From Oleiharenicola sp. (GTDB taxonomy: Bacteria; Verrucomicrobiota; Verrucomicrobiia; Opitutales; Opitutaceae), in contig JANYDW010000010.1 in the NCBI GenBank assembly GCA_025363455.1, positions 37,193-101,192 of the forward strand: a stretch of 64,000 nt of DNA, written 5' to 3'. Below, piece by piece: positions 37,268 to 46,017 of the stretch. Within the stretch, counting starts at the first letter, position 1, and each line of letters opens with the position of its first letter. A model generated the notes under the pieces. It saw only the letters and a program-made list of their open reading frames with translations, had not been told where the DNA came from and made no database searches. Both the position numbers and the translations under genes were made by a program.

Positions 37268-37304
37268 TGGGGTATAAAATGGGGAGAAATGGGGCGTTCT
37301 GGGG
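37268..37304 (+). promoter_or_regulatory. MraZ-box operator and promoter region of the dcw cluster
   Basis: Four TGGGG repeats lie at 37268, 37280, 37290 and 37300; the last three are spaced exactly 10 bases apart, as in the known MraZ-binding TGGGN direct repeats. TATAAAAT at 37273-37280 may be the -10 element, while TTGACA at 37236 is too far (about 31 bases) to pair with it. The repeats end 24 bases before the mraZ start, which supports autorepression of the whole cluster. Confidence 0.85.
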
Positions 37305-37327
37305 AAGTAGGCCTCCAGAGCACATCC

Positions 37328-37780
37328 ATGGCGTCACCCGGCACAACCGTTTATTCAGGGCGTTTTGAGCACACGCTCGACGATAAGAATCGTCTCACGA
37401 TTCCGTCGGTCTGGCGCTGGGTACACACCGAGACCGAGACGTTCCTGGCCATCCCGCATCCCGACAATTACATCGCGGTGTTGCCGCCGGCCCGCGTCGA
37501 CAAGCTCCTCGCGCAGATCTCGGACATGAAGATTTCCGACCGCGACGCGCAGGCCGTGAAGGCCAAGATTTTTTCCGAGGCCCTGTCCTTCACCTTCGAC
37601 AAGCAGGGCCGCTTCGGCGTCAGCGCCGACCTGCTCAAGCACGCCGGTATCGCGAAAGACGCCGTCCTCAGCGGCATGGGCGACACTTTCAACATTCTCA
37701 GCCCAACTCGCTGGACCGAAATGTCGCGCAGCACCGCGGGCGAGAACTTCGGCGACATGATGCGCCGCATCGGCCTTTAA
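37328..37780 (+). CDS. mraZ: transcriptional regulator MraZ
   Basis: 150 residues from the ATG at 37328; an in-frame start at 37289 would lie within the operator repeats. It has two AbrB-like halves with the DKNRLTIPSVWR motif near the N-terminus and the related FDKQGRFGVSADLLKHAGI in the second half. MraZ forms a ring that binds TGGGN repeats upstream of its own gene and represses the dcw cluster; such repeats are present at 37268-37304. It is the first gene of the cluster. Confidence 0.95.
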   Translation: MASPGTTVYSGRFEHTLDDKNRLTIPSVWRWVHTETETFLAIPHPDNYIAVLPPARVDKLLAQISDMKISDRDAQAVKAKIFSEALSFTFDKQGRFGVSADLLKHAGIAKDAVLSGMGDTFNILSPTRWTEMSRSTAGENFGDMMRRIGL

Positions 37781-37785
37781 AATCC

Positions 37786-37932
37786 ATGAAGACCCTGCTG
37801 ACCCTCATCAAGCAACAGCCTCTGCCCAAGCTCTCCACCGTGTTCTGCGCGAACCGTCGTTCGTCACTCTTGCGCGAGCCGATCTCGATCGTCCTGCCCT
37901 GGAAGAAAACCGATGTACGCGCCCGGCATTGA
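37786..37932 (+). CDS. small basic ORF between mraZ and rsmH
   Basis: 48 codons starting with an ATG six bases after the mraZ stop: [20 protein letters not shown], then a basic Ser/Arg and Trp-Lys-Lys rich end. It overlaps the first 20 bases of rsmH if that gene starts at 37913. It fills the whole gap between two genes that are usually adjacent. No family is recognised and no signal or membrane span is clear. Expression is unproven, so it is listed as plausible because of its position and GC-rich third codon positions. Confidence 0.4.
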   Translation: MKTLLTLIKQQPLPKLSTVFCANRRSSLLREPISIVLPWKKTDVRARH

Positions 37933-38863
37933 GCTTTTCCCCCGCGCCATGACTCCCGGGCACCTCCCAGTCATGCTGCATGAGGTGCTCGAATACCTCG
38001 CACCGCACGAGGGACAGCACCTCCTTGACTGCACCTTCGGCGGGGGCGGCCACACCCGGTTGTTGCTCGACGCCGGCGCTCGCGTCACCGCCCTTGACCG
38101 GGATCCCGAGGCCGCCGAGCGGGCGGCGCATGCCGCCGTCGGCTTTCCCGAGACCTTCCGCTTCATCGATCTGAACTTCGGCGACCTGGCCACGCTGCCG
38201 GACACCGGGTTCCATAGCATCCTGTTCGATCTAGGGGTTTCCTCCTTCCAACTCGACGCGGGCGACCGTGGCTTTGCCTTCCGGTTCGATGCCGGGGCCG
38301 ACATGCGCATGGACCCGCGCCACGACGTTTCCGCGGCGCAATGGCTGGAGACCGCCAGCCACGAGGATCTGGTTCGCGCCATCCGCGATTATGGCGAGGA
38401 AAAGAGCTGGCGCCGGGTTGTGGCCTCCATCGAGGGCGCCCGTGGCACCGGCCAGCTGGCCCGAACCGGCTCCCTGGCCGAGCTGATCGCCGAGGCCATC
38501 CCCGCGGCCTTGAAACGCGAGAGCCGCATCCATCCCGCGACCCGTTCCTTCCAGGGCATCCGCATCGCCGTCAACGACGAGATCGGCGCCATCGAGCGCG
38601 GCCTGCCGGCCGCGTTCGCCAAGCTGGCCCCTGGCGGCGTGCTCGCGGTCATCAGCTTCCATTCCCTCGAGGACCGTCCGGTGAAGCGCTTCTTCCGCCA
38701 GGTCTGCGGCCTGCCCATCGACGAGAACGATGCCACGCCCCAGCAGCTGCGTACCAAACTCGCCAACCAGCTCACCCGCAAGCCGATCACCCCCTCCGCC
38801 GCCGAGATCGCCACCAACCCCCGCAGCCGCTCCGCCAAGCTGCGTGTCCTGCGCAAACTTTGA
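37913..38863 (+). CDS. rsmH: 16S rRNA (cytosine(1402)-N4)-methyltransferase
   Basis: 316 residues. It methylates N4 of C1402 in 16S rRNA. SAM motif I is [10 protein letters not shown] (39-48), [13 protein letters not shown] precedes it, and [32 protein letters not shown] and [17 protein letters not shown] are family blocks. The start at 37913 is preferred for an upstream GGAAG; ATG 37949 ([10 protein letters not shown]) is an equally family-like alternative that avoids overlap with the small ORF. It is second of the conserved dcw genes. Confidence 0.95.
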   Translation: MYAPGIELFPRAMTPGHLPVMLHEVLEYLAPHEGQHLLDCTFGGGGHTRLLLDAGARVTALDRDPEAAERAAHAAVGFPETFRFIDLNFGDLATLPDTGFHSILFDLGVSSFQLDAGDRGFAFRFDAGADMRMDPRHDVSAAQWLETASHEDLVRAIRDYGEEKSWRRVVASIEGARGTGQLARTGSLAELIAEAIPAALKRESRIHPATRSFQGIRIAVNDEIGAIERGLPAAFAKLAPGGVLAVISFHSLEDRPVKRFFRQVCGLPIDENDATPQQLRTKLANQLTRKPITPSAAEIATNPRSRSAKLRVLRKL

Positions 38864-38867
38864 ACTC

Positions 38868-39275
38868 ATGAAACCGCCCCCGACCCCCGGTCTCGTCAAC
38901 CGCGTTATCGCCCTGACCCTCCTCCTGCTGACCTTTACCGGCACCCTCGGCCTCGGCGCCGTGTGGATGCGGCAGGGAATTTCGTCGACCGCCAATTCCA
39001 ACCGCGCGTTGGAGGATCGAATTACCCAGGTCGAGCGTCGGCTGGACGAGGTCAACGCTGAGGTCGCCACCGCCGTGAACCCCGACGCGCTGCTGCGCCA
39101 GAACACCTCAATGCGTCTCGCGCTGGCCGCTCCTCGCGAGATCCAGATCGCCCGTCCGCCCGGCTCTCCCGAGCTGCGCCTCGCCGCCAAGCGCAACCAG
39201 GAGATCTTCCGCCTCGGGGCTACTTCCGCCGATTCCGCCGGCGCGTTCCGCGTCGTGACCGCATCGCTCCATTAA
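38868..39275 (+). CDS. ftsL: cell division protein FtsL-like
   Basis: 135 residues from the ATG at 38868, four bases after the rsmH stop. A short cytoplasmic tail is followed by one membrane span (VIALTLLLLTFTGTLGLGAVW) and a periplasmic coiled coil (NSNRALEDRITQVERRLDEVNAEVA). FtsL is poorly conserved and assigned mainly by this topology and its position between rsmH and ftsI. It would join FtsQ (and FtsB, not seen here) to recruit FtsW and FtsI to the septum. Confidence 0.8.
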   Translation: MKPPPTPGLVNRVIALTLLLLTFTGTLGLGAVWMRQGISSTANSNRALEDRITQVERRLDEVNAEVATAVNPDALLRQNTSMRLALAAPREIQIARPPGSPELRLAAKRNQEIFRLGATSADSAGAFRVVTASLH

Positions 39276-39278
39276 ACC

Positions 39279-41132
39279 ATGTCCAAGGGTTTTGCTTCCA
39301 ACCGCCTCACCTTGCTCGCCGTCGGCGTGCTCGCTTGTTTCACGGGCGTGGGAGTGAGGTTGGTGTTCCTCCATGTGCTGGATCGCGAGGAACTGCTTGG
39401 CTACGTCGACAAGGCCCGCCGCCAGATCGTCGTCGAGCACGCCCGCCGCGGCACCATCCTTGACGCCAAGGGCAACCTGCTCGCCATGAGCAAGTCCGAG
39501 GTCACCCTCGCCGTCGATCCCTGGGCCCTGGTCGAATACCTCGAATCCGACCGCAATGACGCTCGCCGGGCCCGCAAGGCGGGCGACGAGCGGGCCAAGC
39601 GCGTGCAGCTTGCCGCCTTGCTCGGCTTGGCGACGACCGAAGTGGAACAGGCCTTTTCCCCCGCGATGCGGCCGATCAACATTGAGACGGACCACCGCGA
39701 CGGCAAGGTGGACGGCCAGACCCGCGACCGGTGGGTCAAGCTCCGCGAGGGCCTGGACGAACCAACTTTTGACAAGATCGAGGCGCTGAAAATCCACGGC
39801 CTCACCCATGAGCGAATCTACCGCCGCGTCTATCCGGGCGGGGGTTTGGCGGCGAATCTCATCGGCTATGTGAACAAGGAGGGCAACTCGGTCACCGGGG
39901 CCGAGCGCCACTTCGATCTCTATCTCAAGGGGGAGGACGGCTGGATCGAGTCCGAGCAGGACGGCGCCCGCCGCGAGCTCGCGCAGTTCCGTTCCCGCGA
40001 GGTGCCGGTACAGGACGGCAACGACGTCGTGCTGACCATCGACTCGGTCGTGCAGCACATCATCGAGGACGAACTCCGGACCATTGGCACCAAGTTCAGT
40101 CCGAATTTCGCCACCATCATCGTCAGCGAACCGCAGACCGGCCGCATCCTCGGGATGGCCAACTATCCGAGCTACGACCTGAATAACTACAGCAAGGCGC
40201 CGCTTGAGGCGCAGCGAAACTACGCCGTCACCGACATCATCGAGCCTGGGTCGACGTTTAAGATCGTGGCGGCCGGCGCCGCCCTCGATCAGGGCCTGGT
40301 TACGCCGGCTTCGGCCTTCGACTGCGGCATCACGTCGATCAATTACAAGGGCCGGGATCTCAAGCTCCCGAAGGAGGATCATCCCTTCGGTCAGCTGACC
40401 GTCGCCGAGATCGTCAGCCATTCGAGCAACCGCGGCGCAGCGCAGCTTGCGATGCTCATGGGCGAGGACCGTTTCTACGAATACGCCCGGCGCTACGGCT
40501 TCGGCCAGTCCACCAAATTCCAGCTCGGCGGCGAGATCAGGGGCATCCTTGAGGCCCCCGCCCATTGGGATGGCCTGACCATCACCCGCATGCCGATGGG
40601 CCACGCCGTGGCGGCCACCCCACTGCAGATTCACATGGCGATGAGCGTGCTCGCCAACGGCGGCGCGCGCCTTCGCCCGCAGATCATCCAGGAAATCCGC
40701 GATGCCGCGGGCAACGTCATCCGCACCTTCGCTCCGGAAAAGGCCGAGCAGGTTCTCCGCCCCAGCACCGCGGCCCTTCTTGCCCAGCTCCTCCATGGGG
40801 TGGTGGGCCCGGGCGGCACGGCCGACGGATTTGACATCAAGGAATTCGAGGTCGCCGCCAAGACGGGCACCACCCAGAAGATCGTGGACGGTAAATACTC
40901 GAGCACCCACTACGTCGGGTCCTTCGTCGGCTTCTTTCCCGCCAGCCGGCCCGAGCTCGTGATCTCCGTCATCGTCGACGACGCCCAGGTGCCCAACGAC
41001 AAGAATTACGGCCGGGCGGTCGCCGCACCGGCCTTCAAGCACGTGGCCGAGCAGCTGATCCAATATCTGGACATCAAGCCCGCGCAGCAGATGCCCCGCA
41101 GCTTCGTTGCCATGCAGGGAGGTTTCCCGTGA
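39279..41132 (+). CDS. ftsI: division-specific peptidoglycan transpeptidase (PBP3)
   Basis: 617 residues. It has one N-terminal membrane span (LTLLAVGVLACFTGVGVRLVF), a dimerisation domain (about 50-240) and a transpeptidase domain. The catalytic motifs are SxxK with nucleophile S325 (EPGSTFK), SSN at 382-384 and KTGT at 527-530. It cross-links septal peptidoglycan together with FtsW. It lacks a C-terminal PASTA domain, in line with FtsI rather than the Bacillus SpoVD type. Its TGA overlaps the GTG start of murE. Confidence 0.96.
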   Translation: MSKGFASNRLTLLAVGVLACFTGVGVRLVFLHVLDREELLGYVDKARRQIVVEHARRGTILDAKGNLLAMSKSEVTLAVDPWALVEYLESDRNDARRARKAGDERAKRVQLAALLGLATTEVEQAFSPAMRPINIETDHRDGKVDGQTRDRWVKLREGLDEPTFDKIEALKIHGLTHERIYRRVYPGGGLAANLIGYVNKEGNSVTGAERHFDLYLKGEDGWIESEQDGARRELAQFRSREVPVQDGNDVVLTIDSVVQHIIEDELRTIGTKFSPNFATIIVSEPQTGRILGMANYPSYDLNNYSKAPLEAQRNYAVTDIIEPGSTFKIVAAGAALDQGLVTPASAFDCGITSINYKGRDLKLPKEDHPFGQLTVAEIVSHSSNRGAAQLAMLMGEDRFYEYARRYGFGQSTKFQLGGEIRGILEAPAHWDGLTITRMPMGHAVAATPLQIHMAMSVLANGGARLRPQIIQEIRDAAGNVIRTFAPEKAEQVLRPSTAALLAQLLHGVVGPGGTADGFDIKEFEVAAKTGTTQKIVDGKYSSTHYVGSFVGFFPASRPELVISVIVDDAQVPNDKNYGRAVAAPAFKHVAEQLIQYLDIKPAQQMPRSFVAMQGGFP

Positions 41133-42721
41133 TCGGTTATCTCACGCCCAACCATCCCCTCGTCGCCGCATTCCGCTCCCTGCCCAAGACCCGCTCCCGT
41201 CCGGTCGACCCGGTATCCCGGCAAATCTTCAAAATGGCCCCCAAGCTTTCCGACTACTTCCAAGATGGCGAAATCGGCGCCAGCAAGGGCGACCTTGACC
41301 GGCCGATTTCCGGGCTGGCGATGGACAGCCGCCGCGTGATGCCCGGCAATCTCTTCTTCGCGCTGCCGGGCCGACGCGCCGACGGCAATTCTTTCATCGA
41401 CGAGGCCATCCAGCGCGGGGCCGTGGCCATCGTGGGCGAGAAAATCCCCTCCGGCACCGCCGCGCGCGTGACCTACGTGCAGGTGGCCGACGCCCGCCGG
41501 GCGCTCGCGCAGGTCGCCCAGCGCTACTTCAAATTTCCCGACAAGGCCCTCGAGCTGATTGCGGTCACGGGCACCAATGGAAAGACGACCGTCACCAACC
41601 TCATCAAGCACCTGCTCTCGACCAACACGCAGCGCGTGGGCCTTGTCGGCACCGTCAACTACGACCTCGGCGCACGCATCGTGCCGTCCTACCGCACGAC
41701 GCCCGAGTCGCTCGAGCTCTTCGGCATGCTGGCCCAGATGCGCGACGCCGGCTGCCGCCAGGCCGCGATGGAGGTCAGTTCGCACGGCATCGACCAGCAG
41801 CGCGTGCTGGGCATGCAGTTTGGCGTCGCCGTCTTCACCAACCTCACCCGTGACCACCTCGACTACCACAAGACCCTCGAGGCCTACTTCGAGGTGAAGT
41901 CCCGGCTGTTCAATGGTGGCACGGGTGGTGCCCCCCGCGCGGCCGTGATCAACCTCGACGATCCCTACGGCCGCCGTCTCGCTGCAGAGGTGCCGAAGCA
42001 CGTCCGGGTTGTCACCTTCGGGGAATCGCCTGAGGCCGTCGTCCGCGCGGAGAACGTTCAGCTGGGCTTTCGGAGCACGACCTTGACGCTCATCTGGCCT
42101 GAGGGCCGGATGGAGATCGAGAGCCCCTTCATCGGCCGCTACAACGTGAGCAACCTGCTGGCTGCTTTTGCCGCCTGCTACGCATTGGGCCGCGACCCCT
42201 CGGTCATCGGCCTGCGCCTGAAGGGTTTTGCCGGTGTGTCCGGCCGCATGGAGCGGATCGACGAGGGCCAGCCGTTCAATGTTCTCGTGGACTATGCCCA
42301 CACGGACGACGCCCTGCGCAACGCCTTGGGCATGCTTCGCGCCGTCACGCCGGGCCGGCTGTTCGTGGTTTTTGGCTGCGGCGGCAACCGCGACCGGACC
42401 AAACGGCCGCTCATGACCGCGGCGGTGCAGGAGTTCGCCGACTTTGCCTGGGCCACGGCCGACAATCCGCGCAACGAGGCGCTGGCGCAGATCTTCACCG
42501 ACATGAAGACCGGAGTCTCCGCTGCGGATAAAATCACCTTCGTCGAGGATCGCCGCCATGCGATCAGCCTCGCCCTGGACGCCGCCCGCGCGGGCGACTG
42601 TCTCCTCGTCGCCGGCAAGGGCCACGAGACCTATCAGGAATTCGCCGACACCATCGTGCCGTTTGACGACCGTCAGGTCGTCCGCGAGCTGATCGGCATC
42701 AAGTCAATCAAGCCCGCCTGA
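41129..42721 (+). CDS. murE: UDP-MurNAc-L-Ala-D-Glu:meso-diaminopimelate ligase
   Basis: 530 residues. The GTG at 41129 is chosen because it overlaps the ftsI stop (GTGA) and follows a strong GGGAGG ribosome site; the ATG at 41234 would give a family-length start. This leaves about 35 extra N-terminal residues. The ATP loop TGTNGKTT is at 147-154. The DNPR signature at 445-448 (TADNPRNE) specifies meso-diaminopimelate rather than lysine as the third residue, so the cell wall is DAP-type. The carbamylated-lysine region and MEVSSHG are also present. Confidence 0.96.
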   Translation: MIGYLTPNHPLVAAFRSLPKTRSRPVDPVSRQIFKMAPKLSDYFQDGEIGASKGDLDRPISGLAMDSRRVMPGNLFFALPGRRADGNSFIDEAIQRGAVAIVGEKIPSGTAARVTYVQVADARRALAQVAQRYFKFPDKALELIAVTGTNGKTTVTNLIKHLLSTNTQRVGLVGTVNYDLGARIVPSYRTTPESLELFGMLAQMRDAGCRQAAMEVSSHGIDQQRVLGMQFGVAVFTNLTRDHLDYHKTLEAYFEVKSRLFNGGTGGAPRAAVINLDDPYGRRLAAEVPKHVRVVTFGESPEAVVRAENVQLGFRSTTLTLIWPEGRMEIESPFIGRYNVSNLLAAFAACYALGRDPSVIGLRLKGFAGVSGRMERIDEGQPFNVLVDYAHTDDALRNALGMLRAVTPGRLFVVFGCGGNRDRTKRPLMTAAVQEFADFAWATADNPRNEALAQIFTDMKTGVSAADKITFVEDRRHAISLALDAARAGDCLLVAGKGHETYQEFADTIVPFDDRQVVRELIGIKSIKPA

Positions 42722-42742
42722 TGCCCACGATGCATCCAAACC

Positions 42743-42844
42743 ACACACCCCGGCGCTGCGCGCCACCCCTCTTGATAGAGGGGAATCAAACCCCCGCAGC
42801 CGAAGTCCCCTCTCGAACGAGGGGTACCCGAAGGGCGGGGTGGG
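42743..42844. repeat. palindromic repeat, family CACACCCCG-CACCCCTCTTGATAGAGGGG (copy 1)
   Basis: Outer arms CACACCCCGGCG / GGGCGGGGTGGG enclose two inner hairpins of the CCCCTCTT...AGAGGGG type. Copies 2 and 3 lie at 46280-46390 and 53650-53758. It fills the murE-murF gap and interrupts an otherwise tightly packed gene order. Confidence 0.9.
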
Positions 42845-42878
42845 TCGGGCTTCAAGCCGTCTAACGCATTACCTTCCC

Positions 42879-44255
42879 ATGCCAACCTTCGCCGCAGAAA
42901 AGCTCGCCACCTGGACCGGTGGCAGCTGGTCCCCCTTACCGGGGACGGCGATCACGGGCTTCAACCAAGATACGCGCACGTTGAGCGCCGGCCAGGTGTT
43001 TGTCGCCTTGAAGACGGACAAACGCGACGGCCACGATTTCCTCGGTGAGGCCCGCAAGCGCGGCGCGACCGCCGCCCTCGTCAGCCGCGCCGTGGCCGGC
43101 GAGCCCCTGCCGCAACTGGTGGTGGAGGATCCGTTGACCGCGTTCCAGCGTATCGCCCGCGAGCACCGGCGGGAATACCACGGCCCGGTCGTCGGCGTGA
43201 CCGGCAGCGTGGGCAAGACCTCGACCAAGGACCTGTTGGCGCTGTTGCTGGGTGGCGCTCCCGGCGTGCTGGCGACCACGAGCAACCTGAACAACCACAT
43301 CGGCGTACCGCTGACCCTCACGCGGCTGGAGCCGGCCGTGCACCTCGCCGCCGTCATCGAGGCGGGGATTAGCAGCCCCGGTGAGATGCAGTCCCTCGCC
43401 GACATGATCGAACCCGACTACGCCATCGTGACGCTCGTGGCCCCGGCTCATTTGGAAAAACTCGGTTCCCTCGACGGCGTGGCGGCCGAGAAGGTCACCT
43501 TGCTCCGCGGCGTGCACCACGACGGCCTGCAGGTGTTTCCCGTTTCCTGCTGGAAGCACGCTGCGTTCCGCGATCTCGCCAACCCGTTGATTCTCGTGCC
43601 CGAGAATGAAGGCATGACGCGCGTCACCGGTCGTACGATGAAGTTCAACGTCTTTCACCGCCCCGAGCGCACGGAGGTGCGCCTGGAAGGCCGGCGGACC
43701 TTTGTCCTCCGTCGCGTCTCGTCCGGCATGGCCCAGAACACCGCGCTGGCCGTCGCGCTGGGGTCGGAGCTCGGGGTGGGGGATGCCGTGCTGCAGTCAC
43801 GGCTGGAAAACTGGCTGCCCTCCCAATGGCGCGGCGAGCTCCGTCTCAGTGGGGAAGCCACGGTCTATTGCGATTTCTACAACGCCAATCCTGCCTCCAT
43901 GGCCGACGCGATCGACGCCTTCAACGGTGCGGTGCGCGCCGAACTGCCGCGCCTCTATGTGCTCGGCTGCATGGAGGAACTCGGAGCGGAGTCCGCCGAG
44001 TATCACCGCCAGTTCGGCCGCACCCTGCATCTTCGACGTGGCGACCACCTCTTCATAATCGGGGACCAGGCCGCCGCCCTGCGCGAGGGCCTGCTGGAGA
44101 ACGGCAACGATCCCGTACAATTTGAGGTGATCACCGTGCTGGACCCCGTGCGGGAACGCTTAGCAGGGTTCAAGGGCGCTGTCTTCCTCAAAGGTAGCCG
44201 CCGCTACCAGCTCGAAACCGTTCTGCAGCCGCAAACCGCCGGCCTCGCGCACTGA
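42879..44255 (+). CDS. murF: UDP-MurNAc-tripeptide:D-Ala-D-Ala ligase
   Basis: 458 residues from the ATG at 42879. It adds the D-Ala-D-Ala dipeptide to the muramyl tripeptide. The ATP loop TGSVGKTS is at 108-115, TTSNLNNHIGVPLTL and YCDFYNANPASMADAI are conserved MurF blocks, and the N-terminal domain carries the QDTRTLSAGQVFVALKTDKRDGHDF substrate-binding pattern. It lies between two repeat-bearing gaps, after murE and before mraY. Confidence 0.95.
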   Translation: MPTFAAEKLATWTGGSWSPLPGTAITGFNQDTRTLSAGQVFVALKTDKRDGHDFLGEARKRGATAALVSRAVAGEPLPQLVVEDPLTAFQRIAREHRREYHGPVVGVTGSVGKTSTKDLLALLLGGAPGVLATTSNLNNHIGVPLTLTRLEPAVHLAAVIEAGISSPGEMQSLADMIEPDYAIVTLVAPAHLEKLGSLDGVAAEKVTLLRGVHHDGLQVFPVSCWKHAAFRDLANPLILVPENEGMTRVTGRTMKFNVFHRPERTEVRLEGRRTFVLRRVSSGMAQNTALAVALGSELGVGDAVLQSRLENWLPSQWRGELRLSGEATVYCDFYNANPASMADAIDAFNGAVRAELPRLYVLGCMEELGAESAEYHRQFGRTLHLRRGDHLFIIGDQAAALREGLLENGNDPVQFEVITVLDPVRERLAGFKGAVFLKGSRRYQLETVLQPQTAGLAH

Positions 44256-44316
44256 TATGATCACGATCCACCACAGTTTTTCGACGCGGATATTTTTAGG
44301 AGGAGGATTGAGCTCT

Positions 44317-44356
44317 CCGTTCGACAAGCTCAGGACCCCGAGCCCGTCGAGGGGCC
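44317..44356. repeat. small palindromic repeat, TTCGACAAGCTCAGG type
   Basis: GTTCGACAAGCTCAGGACC faces GAGCCCGTCGAGGGG as an imperfect inverted repeat. Elements of this sequence occur widely in several bacterial phyla. It lies in the murF-mraY gap just upstream of the next repeat. Confidence 0.65.
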
Positions 44357-44398
44357 GCGAGGCCTGCATCGACCGGCGCATGGAAGGCAAGCAATCGG

Positions 44399-44492
44399 TG
44401 GAGGGCCCGCGTCCCTGCGGGCCGCTGCCAGGCATGAACTCGCACTCACCCCGGCCCACTGGGACGTGGGCCCTCCCACGCAAAGGAGCCAC
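44399..44492. repeat. palindromic repeat, family TGGAGGGCCCGCGT (copy 2), ending in AAAGGAG
   Basis: The outer arms TGGAGGGCCCGCGTCCCTG (from 44399) and GGGACGTGGGCCCTCCCA (to 44478) are inverted copies. The tail AAAGGAGCCA (44482-44491) is shared with the copy at 7259-7317. Here it lies 6 bases before an ATG and forms that ORF's ribosome-binding site. Confidence 0.85.
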
Positions 44493-44494
44493 CC

Positions 44495-44713
44495 ATGCCC
44501 GCTAACTCCAGCCCCACGGCCCAGGCGGCGCGACTCCACGCCGCCCGTGGTGGGGTGAACGGCGCCAGCGGTCATTCCGCCACGCCGTTGAATCCCGGTC
44601 GCCCGGTCGTCTCGGGAGAACGGTGTTGCGAGTGGCCGCGCCGCGCTCCTTCCAACCCGCCCTTCTCCGGCATCCGCCAGGCCCTGCAGGCGATCCAAGC
44701 CCGTCATGCTTAG
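44495..44713 (+). CDS. small Ala/Pro/Arg-rich ORF overlapping mraY
   Basis: 72 codons from the ATG at 44495, preceded by AAAGGAG six bases upstream, ending in a TAG that overlaps the first eight bases of mraY. The good ribosome site, overlap and GC-rich third positions favour translation, which would couple to mraY. The protein (MPANSSPTAQAARLHAARGG...) is low-complexity with no membrane span or known family. It could be a leader peptide rather than a functional protein. Confidence 0.45.
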   Translation: MPANSSPTAQAARLHAARGGVNGASGHSATPLNPGRPVVSGERCCEWPRRAPSNPPFSGIRQALQAIQARHA

Positions 44714-45821
44714 CTATCTTTCCGAGTTCGACCACGTCTTCGGCCCGCTGCGCCTGCTGCATTACATCACGGTGCGCTCGGTCGGCGCCGCCATCACCGC
44801 GCTGTTCATCGGTTTTGTGATCGGACCGATTTTCATCCGACGTTTCCGCGAGCTGAAGTTCGGCCACGGCTACATCGACGAGCGCACGGGCGAGCTTGGC
44901 GCGACCTACTTCGACAAGAAGCACACGCCCACCATGGGCGGGCTCATAATTTTCGTCTCGGTCTTCTTCAGCGCGGTGCTCTGGGCCGAGCCCAATGTCT
45001 GGACCGTCGTCGCGCTCTTCGTCTATACCGCGCTCACCGTGCCGGGCTGGCGCGACGACTACCTGAAGGTCGTCCACAAGAACAAGGACGGCATCAAGTC
45101 ATGGGAAAAGATCGCCTGGCAGACGGGCGCGACCGTGATCGCGCTCGGCCTGCTGCTCTGGCACCCACAAAGCGCGGCGAAGATCCGTGAGCTCTGGGTA
45201 CCGTTCCTCAAGACCGCGGTGATTCCGCACATGCATTGGTCGCTGCTGCTCGGGTTGATTTACCTCTGGATCGTCGGTTTCAGCAATGCGATCAACCTGA
45301 CCGACGGACTAGATGGCCTGGCGGTGGGCTGCACCATCACGGTCGCATTGGTGTTTGGCATCATGGCCTACGCCGCAGGCAACAGCATCATGGCGCAGTA
45401 CCTCCTGATCAGCTACGTGCCCGGCACGGGCGAGCTGACGGTGGTTTGTGCATCCCTGATCGGGGCCTGCATGGCATTCCTCTGGTACAACTCGCACCCG
45501 GCCGAGGTCTTTATGGGCGACACCGGCTCGCTGGCGCTGGGCGGTCTGATTGGCGTCATGGCCTTCATGATCCACCAGCCGTTGACCTTGGTGATCGTCG
45601 GCGGGGTCTTCGTCATGGAGGCGCTCTCAGTCATTTTCCAAGTCGGCTGGTTCAAGTACACCCGGCACCGCACCGGCACCGGCCGCCGGCTCTTCCTCAT
45701 GGCGCCGATCCACCACCATTTCCAGAAGAAGGGCTGGCCCGAGACCAAGGTCGTACTGCGCTTCTGGGTCCTCTCCCTCGGCTTTGCCCTCGCGGGCCTC
45801 GCGACTCTCAAACTCCGGTAG
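44706..45821 (+). CDS. mraY: phospho-N-acetylmuramoyl-pentapeptide transferase
   Basis: 371 residues, about ten membrane spans. It transfers phospho-MurNAc-pentapeptide to undecaprenyl phosphate, forming lipid I. Hallmarks are KHTPTMGG (72-79), the catalytic acidic WRDDYLKV (D117/D118), SNAINLTDGLDGLAVG, the FMGDTGSLALGG loop and the histidine-rich APIHHHFQKKGW near the C-terminus. Start ATG at 44706 gives the typical short periplasmic N-terminus. Confidence 0.97.
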   Translation: MLSYLSEFDHVFGPLRLLHYITVRSVGAAITALFIGFVIGPIFIRRFRELKFGHGYIDERTGELGATYFDKKHTPTMGGLIIFVSVFFSAVLWAEPNVWTVVALFVYTALTVPGWRDDYLKVVHKNKDGIKSWEKIAWQTGATVIALGLLLWHPQSAAKIRELWVPFLKTAVIPHMHWSLLLGLIYLWIVGFSNAINLTDGLDGLAVGCTITVALVFGIMAYAAGNSIMAQYLLISYVPGTGELTVVCASLIGACMAFLWYNSHPAEVFMGDTGSLALGGLIGVMAFMIHQPLTLVIVGGVFVMEALSVIFQVGWFKYTRHRTGTGRRLFLMAPIHHHFQKKGWPETKVVLRFWVLSLGFALAGLATLKLR

Positions 45822-45867
45822 CCCTTCTCTCCACCCTCAACGTTCAGCTCTCAACCCTGCCTCCACC

Positions 45868-45999
45868 ATGTCCGCCATGATCAAAGCCCTCACGAAACAG
45901 CTCGACGCCAGCCTGCCGTTCTCGCGCACGACGCTGCTCATCGGGGCCCTCTGGGCCTGCGCTTTTGCCACCTTCGTCGCCCTCGGGCTGCGCCATTAA
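45868..45999 (+). CDS. 43-residue single-span membrane protein in the dcw cluster
   Basis: 43 codons from the ATG at 45868: a short amphipathic start (MSAMIKALTKQLDASLPFSR) followed by one hydrophobic span (TTLLIGALWACAFATFVALG) and LRH. The hydropathy is clear-cut, which is unlikely for a chance frame. It starts 46 bases after mraY and is followed 18 bases later by another small ORF. The family is unknown. A small divisome-associated protein is possible but unproven. Confidence 0.55.
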   Translation: MSAMIKALTKQLDASLPFSRTTLLIGALWACAFATFVALGLRH

Positions 46000-46017
46000 A
46001 CCTTTTCCACTCCACCG

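Noticed and set aside
39108..41063. 651-codon minus-strand frame opposite ftsI
   Set aside because: Antisense shadow of a complete ftsI with all transpeptidase motifs.
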